A DNA stretch of 64,000 nt from Paracoccaceae bacterium (GTDB taxonomy: Bacteria > Pseudomonadota > Alphaproteobacteria > Rhodobacterales > Rhodobacteraceae): the NCBI GenBank assembly GCA_018222585.1, contig JAAFAB010000004.1:310001-374000 (forward strand), read 5' to 3'. The notes beneath the pieces were generated by a model. That model saw only the letters and a list, made by a program, of their open reading frames with translations. It did not search any database and was not told the origin of the DNA. Below, piece by piece: positions 34,120-43,874 of this stretch (the first letter of the stretch is position 1; the number at the start of each line of letters is the position of its first letter). Made by a program: the position numbers and the translations under genes.

Positions 34120-35037
34120 CTAGTCAGCGGCGGGCAGCGTGACCTCGTAGATCCGCGCCAGGTCGTCCAGCATGGCCTGCGCGGCGAAATAGCCCCCCGC
34201 CGTGGCCCAGACACCGTCATCGACCTCGTAAACCTCGCCGGCCTCGACGGCGCCCAACCGGGTCCACAGCGGATCGGCGCGCATGGTCTGCGACATCTCC
34301 TCTCCCTTGCCGTCGCCGGTGTCGTAGGTCAGCCAGATCAGCTTGTCGGCCTCCATGTCGGGGATACTCTCGGACCCGACGGCCACCGCCAGCCCGGCCC
34401 CGTCCTGCGGCGCGGGACGCGCGAAGCCGACATCGCCCAGCACATGCCCGAGGAAGCTGCCCGCCTGGTAGAGATAGGTCTGCCCGGGCACGAAGCGCAC
34501 CACCGAGAGGCTCTCGCCGCTGCGCGGTCCGAGGGCGTCCTGCAGGGCGGCGACCCGGTCCTCGTAGGAGGCCAGGACGGCGGCCCCCTCCGCATCCCGG
34601 CCCAGGACCATGGCGACGAATGAGAGGTTCTCCTTCCACTCGCCCAGGCCCTCGATCATCACGGTGGGCGCGATGGCCGACAGCTGCTCGTAGATCTCTT
34701 CGTCACGCTTGCGGCTGCCGATGATCAGGTCCGGCGAGAGCACGGCGAGCGCCTCGAGATTCACCGCCAGCTCGGTGCCCAGGTCCGCCGCGCCGTCCAT
34801 CCGGTCGCCGAGATGCGGATACCAGGGGTCGCCGTACCACGAGCGCGTCGCGCCGACCGGGCCGAGGCCGACCGCAAGCGCGGCCTCGGTGGTCTCGTTA
34901 GTCAGGGTGACCACCCGTGCGGGCGCCTCGGGCACCTGCGTTTCGCCCATGGCATGAGAGATGAGCTGGTCGGCCGTGGCGGGGGCCGAGGCCAGCAGCG
35001 CCGCCCCGAGGGCCAGCGCGCAGATGGTAGGTTTCAT
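34120..35037 (-). CDS. ABC transporter substrate-binding protein, iron-siderophore type (second copy)
   Basis: A 305-aa paralogue of the protein at 30234. It has a signal peptide (ICALALGAALLASAPATA), then RVVTLTNETTEAALAVGL, WYGDPWYPHLGDRMDG-type sequence, AVLSPDLIIGSRKRDEEI, and an ending almost parallel to the first copy (MLDDLARIYEVTLP). The start ATG 35037 is chosen at the signal peptide; upstream codons are Gly/Arg-rich. The two copies may serve different chelates through one membrane complex. Confidence 0.9.
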   Translation of the reverse strand: MKPTICALALGAALLASAPATADQLISHAMGETQVPEAPARVVTLTNETTEAALAVGLGPVGATRSWYGDPWYPHLGDRMDGAADLGTELAVNLEALAVLSPDLIIGSRKRDEEIYEQLSAIAPTVMIEGLGEWKENLSFVAMVLGRDAEGAAVLASYEDRVAALQDALGPRSGESLSVVRFVPGQTYLYQAGSFLGHVLGDVGFARPAPQDGAGLAVAVGSESIPDMEADKLIWLTYDTGDGKGEEMSQTMRADPLWTRLGAVEAGEVYEVDDGVWATAGGYFAAQAMLDDLARIYEVTLPAAD

Positions 35038-35204
35038 GGGGATCTCCCTGGTTGACGCATAAGTCGCCCGCCAGGAAGCGGCGCCGGAGCCGCCGCCTTG
35101 CCCCGGCCAGCCGATCAGCAACCGGCTATCTTACCCAAGTGATTTAGTCAAGAAATAGCGACCCCGGCGGAATGGCCCCGAGGCCGGGGCCGTCGGGCGT
35201 TCCC

Positions 35205-37115
35205 TCAGCCCTTCAGGACCTGCAGTTCCAGCGCCGTGCCCTCGCCCAGGTGAACGGTGTTGTGCGCGATGCGGCTGCCGCGCGCGGTGCCCTCGGGCTC
35301 GCCGGTGTTGAAGTTGATGTCGTACTTGGGGAAGTTCGACGAGGAGATGTCCAGCCGCAGCCGGTGCCCGGCCTTGAACAGGTTCACCGTCGCGAAGGGG
35401 GTGATGGTGATCTCGAAGGCGCCCTCGTCCGGCGCGACCAACTCGGGACAGTCATAGCCCTTGCGGTAGCGCACCCGGAAGATGCCGTCGGTGACATTCA
35501 TCGCGTAGCCGCGCGGGTAGTCCTCCGAGGGCGGGTAGACATCGACCAGCTTGGCGGTGAAGTCGGTATCCGGCGCATCGGTCGAGACGGTCAGGCGGAT
35601 CGTCACCGGCCCTGCCACCAGCAGATCCTCGGGCAGCGGCGCGGTCTGGAACGACAGCACGTCGCGGCGCGCGATCAGCGGCATGCCGGGATTGGTGCAG
35701 CCGAAGAAACGCGCATCCTCGGTCTGATCGAAGGCACCGCCCTCGAAGATCGGTTCCCCCGAGGTGAGCGAGCCGCCGATGGTCGGCACCGGGTTCGCCG
35801 GGTCGTAGGCATAGCCCATGTCCGCCTGCGCCGGGGTCACCGACAGCGACATGTCCGGCGCCGGGTAGAGCGTCAGCGCCTCGGCCTCGGGGATCGGCCA
35901 GTCGGAAGCCTCGATCCAATGGCCGCCGTGATCCAGATGCCCCTCGGGCGTCTTGCGGCCCGAGCCGCCGCCCATGACGAAGAGATGCACCCGCTCGTCC
36001 CGCAGCAGCGCATCCTGGTCCTGATCCTTCAGCCAGCGGGCGAAGAACTTCACCCGGAAGGCCAGCCAGTCCTCGTCAACCTGCCCGTCGAAGACCGCCG
36101 CGGGGCCGAAATCGACATCACCGAAGATCCGGCGCGAGCGGTTGCCGTGGGTCCAGGGGCCCATGATCAGGGTCAGCGGCCGGGCGGCATCGCCCTTCAG
36201 GCCGGTGTAATTCTCAAGCGTGGTCTGCACGTAGGCGTCATACCAGCTGGACATGAAGATGATCGGGATCTTCGGGAAATCCTGGTAGTAGCCCGCCGCC
36301 CAGATGCCGGTCTTCTTCCAGAAGTCGTCGAAGGTGCCGTGCTGCCACTGGTCCAGCAGGTAGTCCTCGTAGTCGGGGTCCCAGCGGACGGGAGAGCGGC
36401 CCTTGGTCCAGGGGGTGCGGGTCATCCAGGCCGACAGGTCCTCGGCCTCGATGGCGCCCAGAATGGCGGGCTCGGCTGCGGCAAGCGGCGCTTCCATGGC
36501 GCGGTTGTAGGCCCAGGTGGCCTGTTTCATCTCCAGCGCGCCGCCCTGGCGGATGCCGCAGGTGAAGGCGTTCGAGAAGCCGCCCGAGTCGACGGCCATG
36601 CAGGTCAGCCCCGGCGGGTTGAGACAGGCCATCGCCATCTGCACATGAGCGTCATAGCTCAGCCCCATGGTGCCGACGCGGCCGTTGCCGAAGTCCTGTG
36701 CGGCAATCCAGACCATGCTGTCGAAACCGTCCTCGGCCTCGTTCAGGTACTTGGTGAAGGCGCCTTCGCTCGCGTAGCGGCCCCGGCAATCCTGCCAGAT
36801 CACCACGTAGCCCTCGGCGACCAGCTTGATGGCCAGTTCGGGCCGGCTGTAGGGGGTGGGGCGCGCCACGGACAGCTCGGTCCGCGGCGTGCCCGCCTTG
36901 TCATAGGGCGTGCGTTCGAAGATCACCGGACGGGGCGCGGGATCCGCGCCGCCATCGGCGCCTGCCGGACGATAGACATCGGTGGCAAGGCGCACGCCGT
37001 CCCGCATCGCAACCATCACGTTGCGATGCACGACCACCCCCGGCGCAACCGGCTCGGCCGGGGTCAGGGAGACTGTTTCAAGCAGGGTGTCAGTGGGGGT
37101 GGTCATGGTCTTCAT
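35205..37115 (-). CDS. CocE/NonD-family hydrolase (S15-type)
   Basis: A 636-aa alpha/beta hydrolase with the X-Pro dipeptidyl-peptidase/cocaine-esterase architecture. The nucleophile elbow is GTMGLSYDAHVQMA, the acid in SSWYDAYVQT, the His in MGPWTHGNRSRR, and a C-terminal jelly-roll domain contains GHRLRLDISSSNFP. No signal peptide is seen, so it should act in the cytoplasm. The start codon shares one base with the stop of the peptide-binding protein gene (TAATG), so it probably acts on the imported substrate. Confidence 0.88.
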   Translation of the reverse strand: MKTMTTPTDTLLETVSLTPAEPVAPGVVVHRNVMVAMRDGVRLATDVYRPAGADGGADPAPRPVIFERTPYDKAGTPRTELSVARPTPYSRPELAIKLVAEGYVVIWQDCRGRYASEGAFTKYLNEAEDGFDSMVWIAAQDFGNGRVGTMGLSYDAHVQMAMACLNPPGLTCMAVDSGGFSNAFTCGIRQGGALEMKQATWAYNRAMEAPLAAAEPAILGAIEAEDLSAWMTRTPWTKGRSPVRWDPDYEDYLLDQWQHGTFDDFWKKTGIWAAGYYQDFPKIPIIFMSSWYDAYVQTTLENYTGLKGDAARPLTLIMGPWTHGNRSRRIFGDVDFGPAAVFDGQVDEDWLAFRVKFFARWLKDQDQDALLRDERVHLFVMGGGSGRKTPEGHLDHGGHWIEASDWPIPEAEALTLYPAPDMSLSVTPAQADMGYAYDPANPVPTIGGSLTSGEPIFEGGAFDQTEDARFFGCTNPGMPLIARRDVLSFQTAPLPEDLLVAGPVTIRLTVSTDAPDTDFTAKLVDVYPPSEDYPRGYAMNVTDGIFRVRYRKGYDCPELVAPDEGAFEITITPFATVNLFKAGHRLRLDISSSNFPKYDINFNTGEPEGTARGSRIAHNTVHLGEGTALELQVLKG

Positions 37116-38689
37116 TACTCGTCAGAGGTCACTTTTTGCGGCAGGGTCTGTTCCGACAGACCGGCGTCGATGGTCAGCCCGTCACGCAGCCCCCAATGCA
37201 CCTTCTGCCAGTAGAGCGGCACGATCGGGGTCTCGTCGAAGACCAGTTTGGTGGCGCTTTCCAGCTTGGCGATGCGGGTCTCGGCGTCGAACTCCTGCAG
37301 GGCGTCGTCCAGGGCCGCGTCGAACTCGGGCGAGGAGAAGCGCACGCGGTTGAACGCGCCCTTGCCGGCCTCCTTGTCGTAGGTGTGCAGCAGCGACTGC
37401 AGGTTCGGCGCCGAGGTCGGGGTGGACGACCCCAGAGAGAAGACGAAGGCACCGTAGTCGCCTGCCGAGGCGGCCTTGGAGTAGACCGAGTAGGGCAGCG
37501 CCTCGACGCCGTTCACCTTCAGGCCGCCGCGCGACAGCATCTGTCCAAGCGCCTGCACAAGGTCACCGTCGCCGGGGAAGCGGTCGTTCGAGCTGTAGAG
37601 CGTCAGGCCGAAGCCCTCGGGGTAGCCTGCCTCGGCCAGCAGCTCCTTGGCCTTCGCCACGTCGGGCTTGTCGGCCGGAACGTCGGTGTTGTGGCCGCCA
37701 AGCGCGTCAGGCACCAGCTGGCCAGCCGGCACCCCCGAGCCGCCGAGGATGCGATCCACGATCAGCTCGCGGTCGATCATCAGCGAGATCGCCTTGCGGA
37801 CGCGGGCGTCCTTGAAGGGGTTTTCGGCCAGCGGGTTGCCCTCCAGATCGGTCACTGCCGGTGCCTGGTCGAAGCGCATCGACAGGCCGAGGTAGATGAC
37901 CCGGCCCGAAGGGGTCGAGTAGACATGCATCCCGTCGGTGTCCTCAAGGCGCGCCACGTCCTGCGGCGGGACGGCGTCGATCACGTCGACCGCACCCGAC
38001 AGCAGCGCCGCCACGCGGGCCGCGTCATTCGAGATGTAGCGGATCTCGACCTCGTTGAACTCGGGCACGGTGCCCCAGTAATCGGCATTGGCGTGCATGG
38101 TCAGGGTCTCGCCCGGTTTCCATTCCTCCAGCACGTAGGGGCCGGTGCCGACGGCGGTGGCAGGGGACGAGAAGTCCTCGCTCGACTTGCCCTCTGCGGC
38201 GGCCTTCGAGATGATGAAGACGCGGCCGATGTCCTCCATCAGGGCCGGGTTCGGCACGTTGGTGGTGATCTTGACGGTCAGGTCGTCAACGGCTTCGACG
38301 CTGGCCACGGAAGAGACCATGTCGGTATAGGGTGCGGGCGAATTCGGCACCTCGTCGGCGCGCTCAAGCGAATAGACCACATCGGCGGCAGTGAAGGCCG
38401 AGCCATCGTGGAATTTCACATCGGGGCGCAGGTGCAGCAGCCAGGTGGTGTCATCCTCGATGTCCCAGCTCTCGGCGAGGCCGGGCGAGACCTGCAGGTT
38501 CTCGTCGAAGGCCACGAGGCGGTCGAAGAACATGGTCGAGGTCATCTGGTTGTTGCCGGTCCGCGAGAACTGCGGATCGATCGAGCTTTGCTCGGAGGAC
38601 CGGCCGACGGTCAGGTCGGCGGCCCAAGCGGGCATCAGCCAGGTGGTCGAGAGAAGGGCCGCGAGAACGGCGGTCTTGGTCAGGCGCAT
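37115..38689 (-). CDS. Peptide-type ABC transporter substrate-binding protein (SBP family 5)
   Basis: A 524-aa periplasmic protein with signal peptide (AVLAALLSTTWLMPAWAA) and family-5 motifs (LAESWDIEDDTTWLLHLRPD, VKFHDGSAFTAADVVYSLER, YVLEEWKPGETL). The ATG 38689 has a GGAGCC site. Genes for the cognate permeases and ATPases lie upstream in the same leftward operon. The ligand could be a peptide, amide or other small molecule. Confidence 0.93.
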   Translation of the reverse strand: MRLTKTAVLAALLSTTWLMPAWAADLTVGRSSEQSSIDPQFSRTGNNQMTSTMFFDRLVAFDENLQVSPGLAESWDIEDDTTWLLHLRPDVKFHDGSAFTAADVVYSLERADEVPNSPAPYTDMVSSVASVEAVDDLTVKITTNVPNPALMEDIGRVFIISKAAAEGKSSEDFSSPATAVGTGPYVLEEWKPGETLTMHANADYWGTVPEFNEVEIRYISNDAARVAALLSGAVDVIDAVPPQDVARLEDTDGMHVYSTPSGRVIYLGLSMRFDQAPAVTDLEGNPLAENPFKDARVRKAISLMIDRELIVDRILGGSGVPAGQLVPDALGGHNTDVPADKPDVAKAKELLAEAGYPEGFGLTLYSSNDRFPGDGDLVQALGQMLSRGGLKVNGVEALPYSVYSKAASAGDYGAFVFSLGSSTPTSAPNLQSLLHTYDKEAGKGAFNRVRFSSPEFDAALDDALQEFDAETRIAKLESATKLVFDETPIVPLYWQKVHWGLRDGLTIDAGLSEQTLPQKVTSDE

Positions 38690-38709
38690 TTGGAATGGCT
38701 CCTTGCTGG

Positions 38710-39768
38710 TCAGTCTTTTGACGGTGTGTCGCCGGTCATGACGCCGGCTTCGGAAAGGGGTCTCCCGGTGCCGCCATCGAGGTGACAGGCAACGGAATGA
38801 CCGGGAGACGCCTGGATCAGCGCCGGGCGTTCGACCCGGCATTTGTCCATGGCGAGGGGGCAACGGGGGTGGAAATGGCACCCCCGCGGCGGGTTCACCG
38901 GCGAGGGGATCTCTCCCTTCACCGACGAGAAGCGGTGGCCGCGCCGGTCGATCCGGGGGATCTCTTCCAGCAGGGCCTGGGTGTAGGGATGGCGTGCCGC
39001 GTCGAAGATGCGGTCGGTGGGGGCGGTCTCGACCACCCGGCCGAGGTACATGATCACCACGCGGTCCGAGATGTAGCGCACCACGGAAAGGTCATGGCTG
39101 ATGAAGAGGAGGGTCAGCGACAGCTCTTCTCGCAGCCGCACCAGCAGGTTGATCACCTGCGCCTGGATCGAGACATCCAGCGCGGCGATGCTTTCATCGC
39201 AGATCAGGAAATCGGGGTTCACCGCCAGCGCCCGGGCAATGCCGATCCGCTGGCGCTGCCCGCCCGAGAACTGGTGCGGATAGCGGTTCGCCATGGCCGG
39301 ATCCAGACCGACCAGACCCATCAGCCGCTCGACCTCTGCACGCACCTCGCCGCGCTTGACCAGGCCATGCAGCCTGGGGGCCTCGCCGATGATGTCGATC
39401 ACCTTCTTGCGCGGGTTCAGCGAGGACATCGGGTCCTGGAAGATGATTTGCGTGGCAAGGCGCATGGCGCGCGCCTCGGCGCCCTTCAGCGTGGCGATAT
39501 CCTTGCCGTCGCGGGCGACCTGGCCGGAGGTCACCGGCAACATGCCCGCCACGACACGGCCCAGGGTGGACTTGCCGCAGCCGCTCTCGCCGACGAGGCC
39601 CACGACCTCGCCCTCGGCGATCTGCAGCGACACGTCGTCGAGCGCATGGACGGTCGGCGGCTCCTCGGCCAGCCCGACGCGCATGGCGAGGCGCTCGGCC
39701 AGGTCGGTCTTGCGGCGGAAATGCTTGGTGACGCCCGCCACCTCGATCATCGGAGCGGTCGCGGTCAT
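38710..39768 (-). CDS. Oligopeptide-type ABC transporter ATPase (DppF/OppF-like)
   Basis: A 352-aa ATPase with Walker A (GESGCGKSTLGRVV), signature FSGGQRQRIGIARAL, Walker B (FLICDESIAALDVS) and the C-terminal oligopeptide-transport domain with PRGCHFHPRCPLAMDKC, the Cys cluster typical of Opp/Dpp ATPases (some bind Fe-S). It overlaps the DppD-like gene by four bases. Confidence 0.94.
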   Translation of the reverse strand: MTATAPMIEVAGVTKHFRRKTDLAERLAMRVGLAEEPPTVHALDDVSLQIAEGEVVGLVGESGCGKSTLGRVVAGMLPVTSGQVARDGKDIATLKGAEARAMRLATQIIFQDPMSSLNPRKKVIDIIGEAPRLHGLVKRGEVRAEVERLMGLVGLDPAMANRYPHQFSGGQRQRIGIARALAVNPDFLICDESIAALDVSIQAQVINLLVRLREELSLTLLFISHDLSVVRYISDRVVIMYLGRVVETAPTDRIFDAARHPYTQALLEEIPRIDRRGHRFSSVKGEIPSPVNPPRGCHFHPRCPLAMDKCRVERPALIQASPGHSVACHLDGGTGRPLSEAGVMTGDTPSKD

Positions 39769-40742
39769 GCCATGGCCTCTTCTTCAAGCGGGTTGAAGCA
39801 GCGCCAGCCCCTGCCCTGCGCCTCGGTCTCCAGCGGTTCCGACAGGCAGGTGTCGGTGGCGCGGGCACAGCGGGGGCGGAAGGGGCAGCCCTCGGGGCGG
39901 CCAAGGGGCGGCGGCGCATTGCCGGGGATCTGGCGCAGCGGCTGGCCGCGGTCGTTCTCCATCGGCAGGCTGTCGATCAGGCCGCGGGTATAGGGATGGC
40001 GCGGGGCATCCAGCACCTCGTCCACGGTGCCGCGCTCGACGATGCGACCGGCGTACATGACGGCCACCTTGTTGGCGAGCTGCCCGACCACGCCAAGGTC
40101 ATGGCTGATCCAGATCAGGCCCATGCCCATCTCGCGCGTCAGGGATTGCACCTCCGACAGGATCTGGCTCTGGATCGTCACGTCCAGCGCCGTCGTCGGC
40201 TCGTCCGCGATGATCAGATCGGGCTTGTGCAACAGGGCGATGGCGATGGCGACGCGCTGGCGCATCCCGCCCGAGAACTCATGCGGATAGGCATCGATGC
40301 GTTCGTCCGGGTGCGGGATGCCGACCTGCCCAAGGGCGTCGCGGGCCATGGCGCGGGCCTCGGCCTTGGAGACCTTCGCATGGGCGCGCACCGTCTCGAT
40401 CATCTGGGTGCCGATGCGCAGAACCGGGTTCAGCGTCATCATCGGGTCCTGGAAGATCATCGCGATGCGGTTGCCGCGCAGGTCGCGCAGCCGTCGCGGG
40501 CTGGCGCTGCGCAGGTCCTCGCCGAGGAAGCGGATATCGCCCTCGACCACCCGGCCCGGCGGATCGACCAGACCCAGCAGCGAGAAGCCGGTGATCGACT
40601 TGCCCGAGCCGCTCTCGCCGACCAGCCCCAGGATCTCGCCGCGTTCCAGCGTCAGGTCGACGCCATCCACGGCCTTCACGGTGCCTTTCGGCGTCTCGAA
40701 CCAGGTGCGCAACCCGCGCACTTCCAGAAGGGGATCACTCAT
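39765..40742 (-). CDS. Oligopeptide-type ABC transporter ATPase (DppD/OppD-like)
   Basis: A 325-aa ATPase with Walker A ([14 protein letters not shown]), [29 protein letters not shown], and the C-terminal Cys motif [14 protein letters not shown]. It pairs with the DppF-like ATPase. It overlaps both neighbours by four bases. Confidence 0.94.
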   Translation of the reverse strand: MSDPLLEVRGLRTWFETPKGTVKAVDGVDLTLERGEILGLVGESGSGKSITGFSLLGLVDPPGRVVEGDIRFLGEDLRSASPRRLRDLRGNRIAMIFQDPMMTLNPVLRIGTQMIETVRAHAKVSKAEARAMARDALGQVGIPHPDERIDAYPHEFSGGMRQRVAIAIALLHKPDLIIADEPTTALDVTIQSQILSEVQSLTREMGMGLIWISHDLGVVGQLANKVAVMYAGRIVERGTVDEVLDAPRHPYTRGLIDSLPMENDRGQPLRQIPGNAPPPLGRPEGCPFRPRCARATDTCLSEPLETEAQGRGWRCFNPLEEEAMA

Positions 40743-41638
40743 TGGGCCAGCCTCGGGTTCAGGATTTCACGCAGGCGGTCGCCGACGATGTTGACCGAGA
40801 AGACCAGCACCAGCAGCAGCAGGCCGGGGTAGACCGACATCCAGTAGAGCCCGGCCAGCATCACCTGGTAGCCGTTCGAGATCAGCAGCCCCAGCGAGGG
40901 CTGGGTGATCGGCAGGCCGATGCCGAGGAAGGACAGCGTCGCCTCGGCGGCGATGGCGCTGGCCACCTGGATCGTGCCGATGACGATCAGCGGCGGCAGG
41001 CAGTTGGGCAGGATGTGCCCGCCCATGATGCGCCAGGCGGGGATGCCCAGACAGCGGGCGGCCTCGGCGTATTCCTTGCCGGATTCGACCAGTGCCGTGG
41101 CCCGCACCGCGCGGGCGAAATAGGCCCATTGCACGAAGACCAGCGCCAGGATCACCTTGCCGACGCCCTGTCCGAAGACCACCAGCACCATCAGCGCCAC
41201 CAGGATCGTCGGGAAGCCCAGCATCAGGTCGACGAAGCGCATGATGAAGCTGTCGAGGAAGCCACCCCGGTAGGCCGCGATCAGGCCAAGCGCCGTGCCG
41301 ACCAGCATCGCCAGCAGGCCCGAGGTCACGCCGACCGCCAGCGAGGTGCGCAGGCCATAGAGCATGGCCGAAAACATGTCCCGCCCCTGCCCGTCGGTGC
41401 CGAGGATATAGGTCATCCCCGAATAGCCTTCGCTCATCGGCGGCAGCTTGGCGTCGAAGAAGTCGATCTCGTTCAGGTCATAGGGGTTCTGCGGCGCGAT
41501 CATCGGCGCGAAGATGGCCGAGAAGACGAGGATCAGGCAGATCAGCGCCGCGATGGTCGCCTTGGGGCTGGAGAGCAGGCCGCGCAGGATGCGCGCCGCC
41601 ATGCTCTCGCTCTTGCGGAGGAAGGTCATGGTGATCAT
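40739..41638 (-). CDS. Peptide-type ABC transporter permease (DppC-like)
   Basis: A 299-aa permease with an N-terminal helix ([20 protein letters not shown]), [17 protein letters not shown] and the EAA loop [21 protein letters not shown]. The start ATG 41638 overlaps the DppB stop (ATGA). A much longer open frame upstream is an artefact of high GC. Confidence 0.94.
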   Translation of the reverse strand: MITMTFLRKSESMAARILRGLLSSPKATIAALICLILVFSAIFAPMIAPQNPYDLNEIDFFDAKLPPMSEGYSGMTYILGTDGQGRDMFSAMLYGLRTSLAVGVTSGLLAMLVGTALGLIAAYRGGFLDSFIMRFVDLMLGFPTILVALMVLVVFGQGVGKVILALVFVQWAYFARAVRATALVESGKEYAEAARCLGIPAWRIMGGHILPNCLPPLIVIGTIQVASAIAAEATLSFLGIGLPITQPSLGLLISNGYQVMLAGLYWMSVYPGLLLLVLVFSVNIVGDRLREILNPRLAQ

Positions 41639-42603
41639 GCGCGGCTCCGGATGCGGGGATCGAGCAGCGAATAGAGCACGTCGACGACCAGGTTGATGAC
41701 GATGAACATCGCGACGATCACCAGGATGTAGGCCACGACGATGGGCCGATCGAGCATGTTGATGCTGTCGATGATCAGCTTGCCGACACCGGGCCAGGCG
41801 AAGATCGTTTCGGTGACGACCGCGAAGGCGATCAGGCTGCCGAACTCGATGCCCAGCACGGTGACGATGGGGATCAGGATGGTCTTCAGCACATGCACGA
41901 AGAGGATGCGGCGTTCGGAAATCCCTCGCGCACGGGCGTATTTCACGAAGTCCAGCGGCATGGTCTCCTGCACGCCGGTGCGGGTCAGGCGGATCACCAG
42001 GGCGATCTGCGCCAGCGCCAGGTTTGTGGCGGGCAGCAGCAGGTGGATGAAGCCGTCCCAAGTGGCATAGCTGGTGCGGATGCCCAGCACCTCGCCGGTT
42101 TGGCCGCGCCCGGTCGAGGGCAGCCAGCCCAGCCAGACGGCGAAGATCATGATCAGCATCATGCCCTGCCAGAAGTTCGGTAGCGAGAAGCCGAGGATCG
42201 AGCCGGTCATGATCGACTCATCCGTCACGCTGCCCGGCTTCACGCCCGCGACCAGCCCCAGCGGGATGCCGAGGATCAGCGACAGGATCAGCGAGGTCGT
42301 CACCAGCTCCAGCGTTGCGGGCAGGCGTTCGAAGATCACGTCCAGCGCCGGGCGGTTGTAGACGAAGCTGCGGCCGAAATCGCCCTGCAGCGCCGAGGTG
42401 ACGAAGGTCCAGTATTGCAGCGGCAGCGGATCGTCGAGGTTCAGGGAGGCGGCGACCTGGGCGCGCTCGGCCATCGAGGCATCGGCGGGCAGCAGGATCT
42501 CCAGCGGGTCGCCGATGGCGTAGACGCCAAGGAAGACCACGACGGAGGTGACGAGAAGGACCAGGATGGCCTGGAGCACCCGGCGCAGGATGAAGACCGT
42601 CAT
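41635..42603 (-). CDS. Peptide-type ABC transporter permease (DppB-like)
   Basis: A 322-aa permease starting MTVFILRRVLQAILVLLVTS, with GDFGRSFVYNRPALDVI, the EAA-type segment DFVKYARARGISERRILFVH and a C-terminal helix. It is the first gene of the operon and faces a divergent LysR gene 176 bp away. Signal: ATG 42603, choosing the hydrophobic start rather than the Arg/Lys-rich extension. Confidence 0.94.
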   Translation of the reverse strand: MTVFILRRVLQAILVLLVTSVVVFLGVYAIGDPLEILLPADASMAERAQVAASLNLDDPLPLQYWTFVTSALQGDFGRSFVYNRPALDVIFERLPATLELVTTSLILSLILGIPLGLVAGVKPGSVTDESIMTGSILGFSLPNFWQGMMLIMIFAVWLGWLPSTGRGQTGEVLGIRTSYATWDGFIHLLLPATNLALAQIALVIRLTRTGVQETMPLDFVKYARARGISERRILFVHVLKTILIPIVTVLGIEFGSLIAFAVVTETIFAWPGVGKLIIDSINMLDRPIVVAYILVIVAMFIVINLVVDVLYSLLDPRIRSRA

Positions 42604-42732
42604 CGGGCGGGTCCCCGTCCCGGTCGGGCTTTGGTTTCGTGAGGCATGGCGTTTCTTGCTGTGTCCCTGTTTTGACCGAAGCTTGCGGGAAGATTCGGCT
42701 CTATGCAATATTATGACAAATCTGCTAAATCA

Positions 42733-42749
42733 TATGCGTACCTCGCATA
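42733..42749. promoter_or_regulatory. LysR-type operator, TATGCG-N5-CGCATA
   Basis: A perfect 17-bp palindrome with six-base arms lies in the intergenic region between the peptide transporter operon and the divergent LysR gene at 42780, the place where a LysR protein would bind to control both. Confidence 0.55.
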
Positions 42750-42779
42750 GGGTGCGCGGTGCACGGCACGGGGATCGCG

Positions 42780-43682
42780 ATGCAGCTCAACCTTCTGGAA
42801 ACCTTCCGCGCGGTGCTTGAAAAGGGCTCGACCCTCGCCGCGGCCTCGTCGCTGGGGATCACCCAGTCCGCGGTCTCGCGACGGATCGCGCAGCTGGAGG
42901 CCGAGTTGAACCTGGATCTCTTCCTGCGCGACCGCGGGCGGCTGGTGCCGACCCGGGAATGCCTGGCGCTGCAGGGGCAGATCTTCGGCATGGTGGATCG
43001 CGGCCTGCAGCTGCGCCACCTCGCCCATGACCTGCGGCGGGGCAACTCCCCCGCGCTGCGCCTGCGGGTCGCCGTGCCCGCCAGCATGACGCTGTCGATC
43101 ATGCCGCGCATCCTCAGCCGTTTCCTGGCCGAGAACGACCGTGTGCAGGTCGAGTTGCACACCGGCCCCTACGACACCATCGAGCGGATGCTGATGGACG
43201 ACCGCGCCGAACTGGGGTTCCTGCGGATCCCGATCCAGCGGCAGGGCCTTGCCGTCACCCCGACCATCGCGACCCGCAGCGTCTGCGTGATGCCGCAGGG
43301 GCACCCCCTCTGTGACCGCGAGGAGGTGACGATGGAGGATCTGGACGGCGAGCCGCTGATCCTTCTGGGGCGGATGCGTGCGCCCCGGCGGGTGCTGGAT
43401 GCCGCCTTCTGGACGGCCGGCCAGACCCCGGCGGTGCGGATCGAGGCGCATTCGGTGATGTCGGCCTGCTCTCTCGTCGCCGAGGGGCTGGGGCTGACCA
43501 TCGTCAACGGGCTGATGGCGCGCGACTACGCGCACCTGCCGATCACCCAGAGGCCGATTGCCCCGGCGATGATCGACCGCTTCGCCTTCGCTTCGAACGC
43601 CGATGTTCCGCTGAGCCAGGCGGCCGAGAACTTCATCGCCTGCAGCAGCCGCTTCCTGGAGGACCTTCTGGCGGGGCAGTGA
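42780..43682 (+). CDS. LysR-family regulator of the peptide transporter/hydrolase operon
   Basis: A 300-aa regulator. Its winged helix reads LLETFRAVLEKGSTLAAASS and LGITQSAVSRRIAQLEAELN, followed by a periplasmic-binding-type effector domain. ATG 42780 has a GGGGAT site; an upstream GTG at 42759 is less likely. The divergent orientation suggests control of the dpp-like operon and the CocE hydrolase. Confidence 0.9.
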   Translation: MQLNLLETFRAVLEKGSTLAAASSLGITQSAVSRRIAQLEAELNLDLFLRDRGRLVPTRECLALQGQIFGMVDRGLQLRHLAHDLRRGNSPALRLRVAVPASMTLSIMPRILSRFLAENDRVQVELHTGPYDTIERMLMDDRAELGFLRIPIQRQGLAVTPTIATRSVCVMPQGHPLCDREEVTMEDLDGEPLILLGRMRAPRRVLDAAFWTAGQTPAVRIEAHSVMSACSLVAEGLGLTIVNGLMARDYAHLPITQRPIAPAMIDRFAFASNADVPLSQAAENFIACSSRFLEDLLAGQ

Positions 43683-43726
43683 GCCCCGCCAGAAGCGCCG
43701 GAACCGGAAGCGCCGCGATCAGGCCC

Positions 43727-43861
43727 TCAGCTGTCTTGCGGATCCGGGGCCTCGGCCTCGCCCGCCAGGATGCGGTCGCGTTGCAGCTCCAGCCACATGG
43801 CGTTCATCACCGCGAAGATGGCCGCCAGCGGGAGCCCCAGAAGCCAGGCAAAATACCACAT
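43727..43861 (-). CDS. cydX: Cytochrome bd oxidase small subunit CydX (44 aa)
   Basis: MWYFAWLLGLPLAAIFAVMN, then AMWLELQRDR: one transmembrane helix with the W-Y-F-A-W-L-L-G-L and N-A-M-W signature of CydX/YbgT peptides, which stabilise the bd oxidase haems. It starts 13 bases after the cydB stop, with an AGGA-type ribosome site. The gene is short but the match is very clear. It is the last gene of the leftward cydDCABX cluster. Confidence 0.93.
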   Translation of the reverse strand: MWYFAWLLGLPLAAIFAVMNAMWLELQRDRILAGEAEAPDPQDS

Positions 43862-43874
43862 GTTGCGTCCTTTC

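Noticed and set aside
35173-35190. GGCCCCG/CGGGGCC hairpin after the CocE gene as a terminator
   Set aside because: No T-run on the leftward side; in DNA this GC-rich such hairpins are common by chance.
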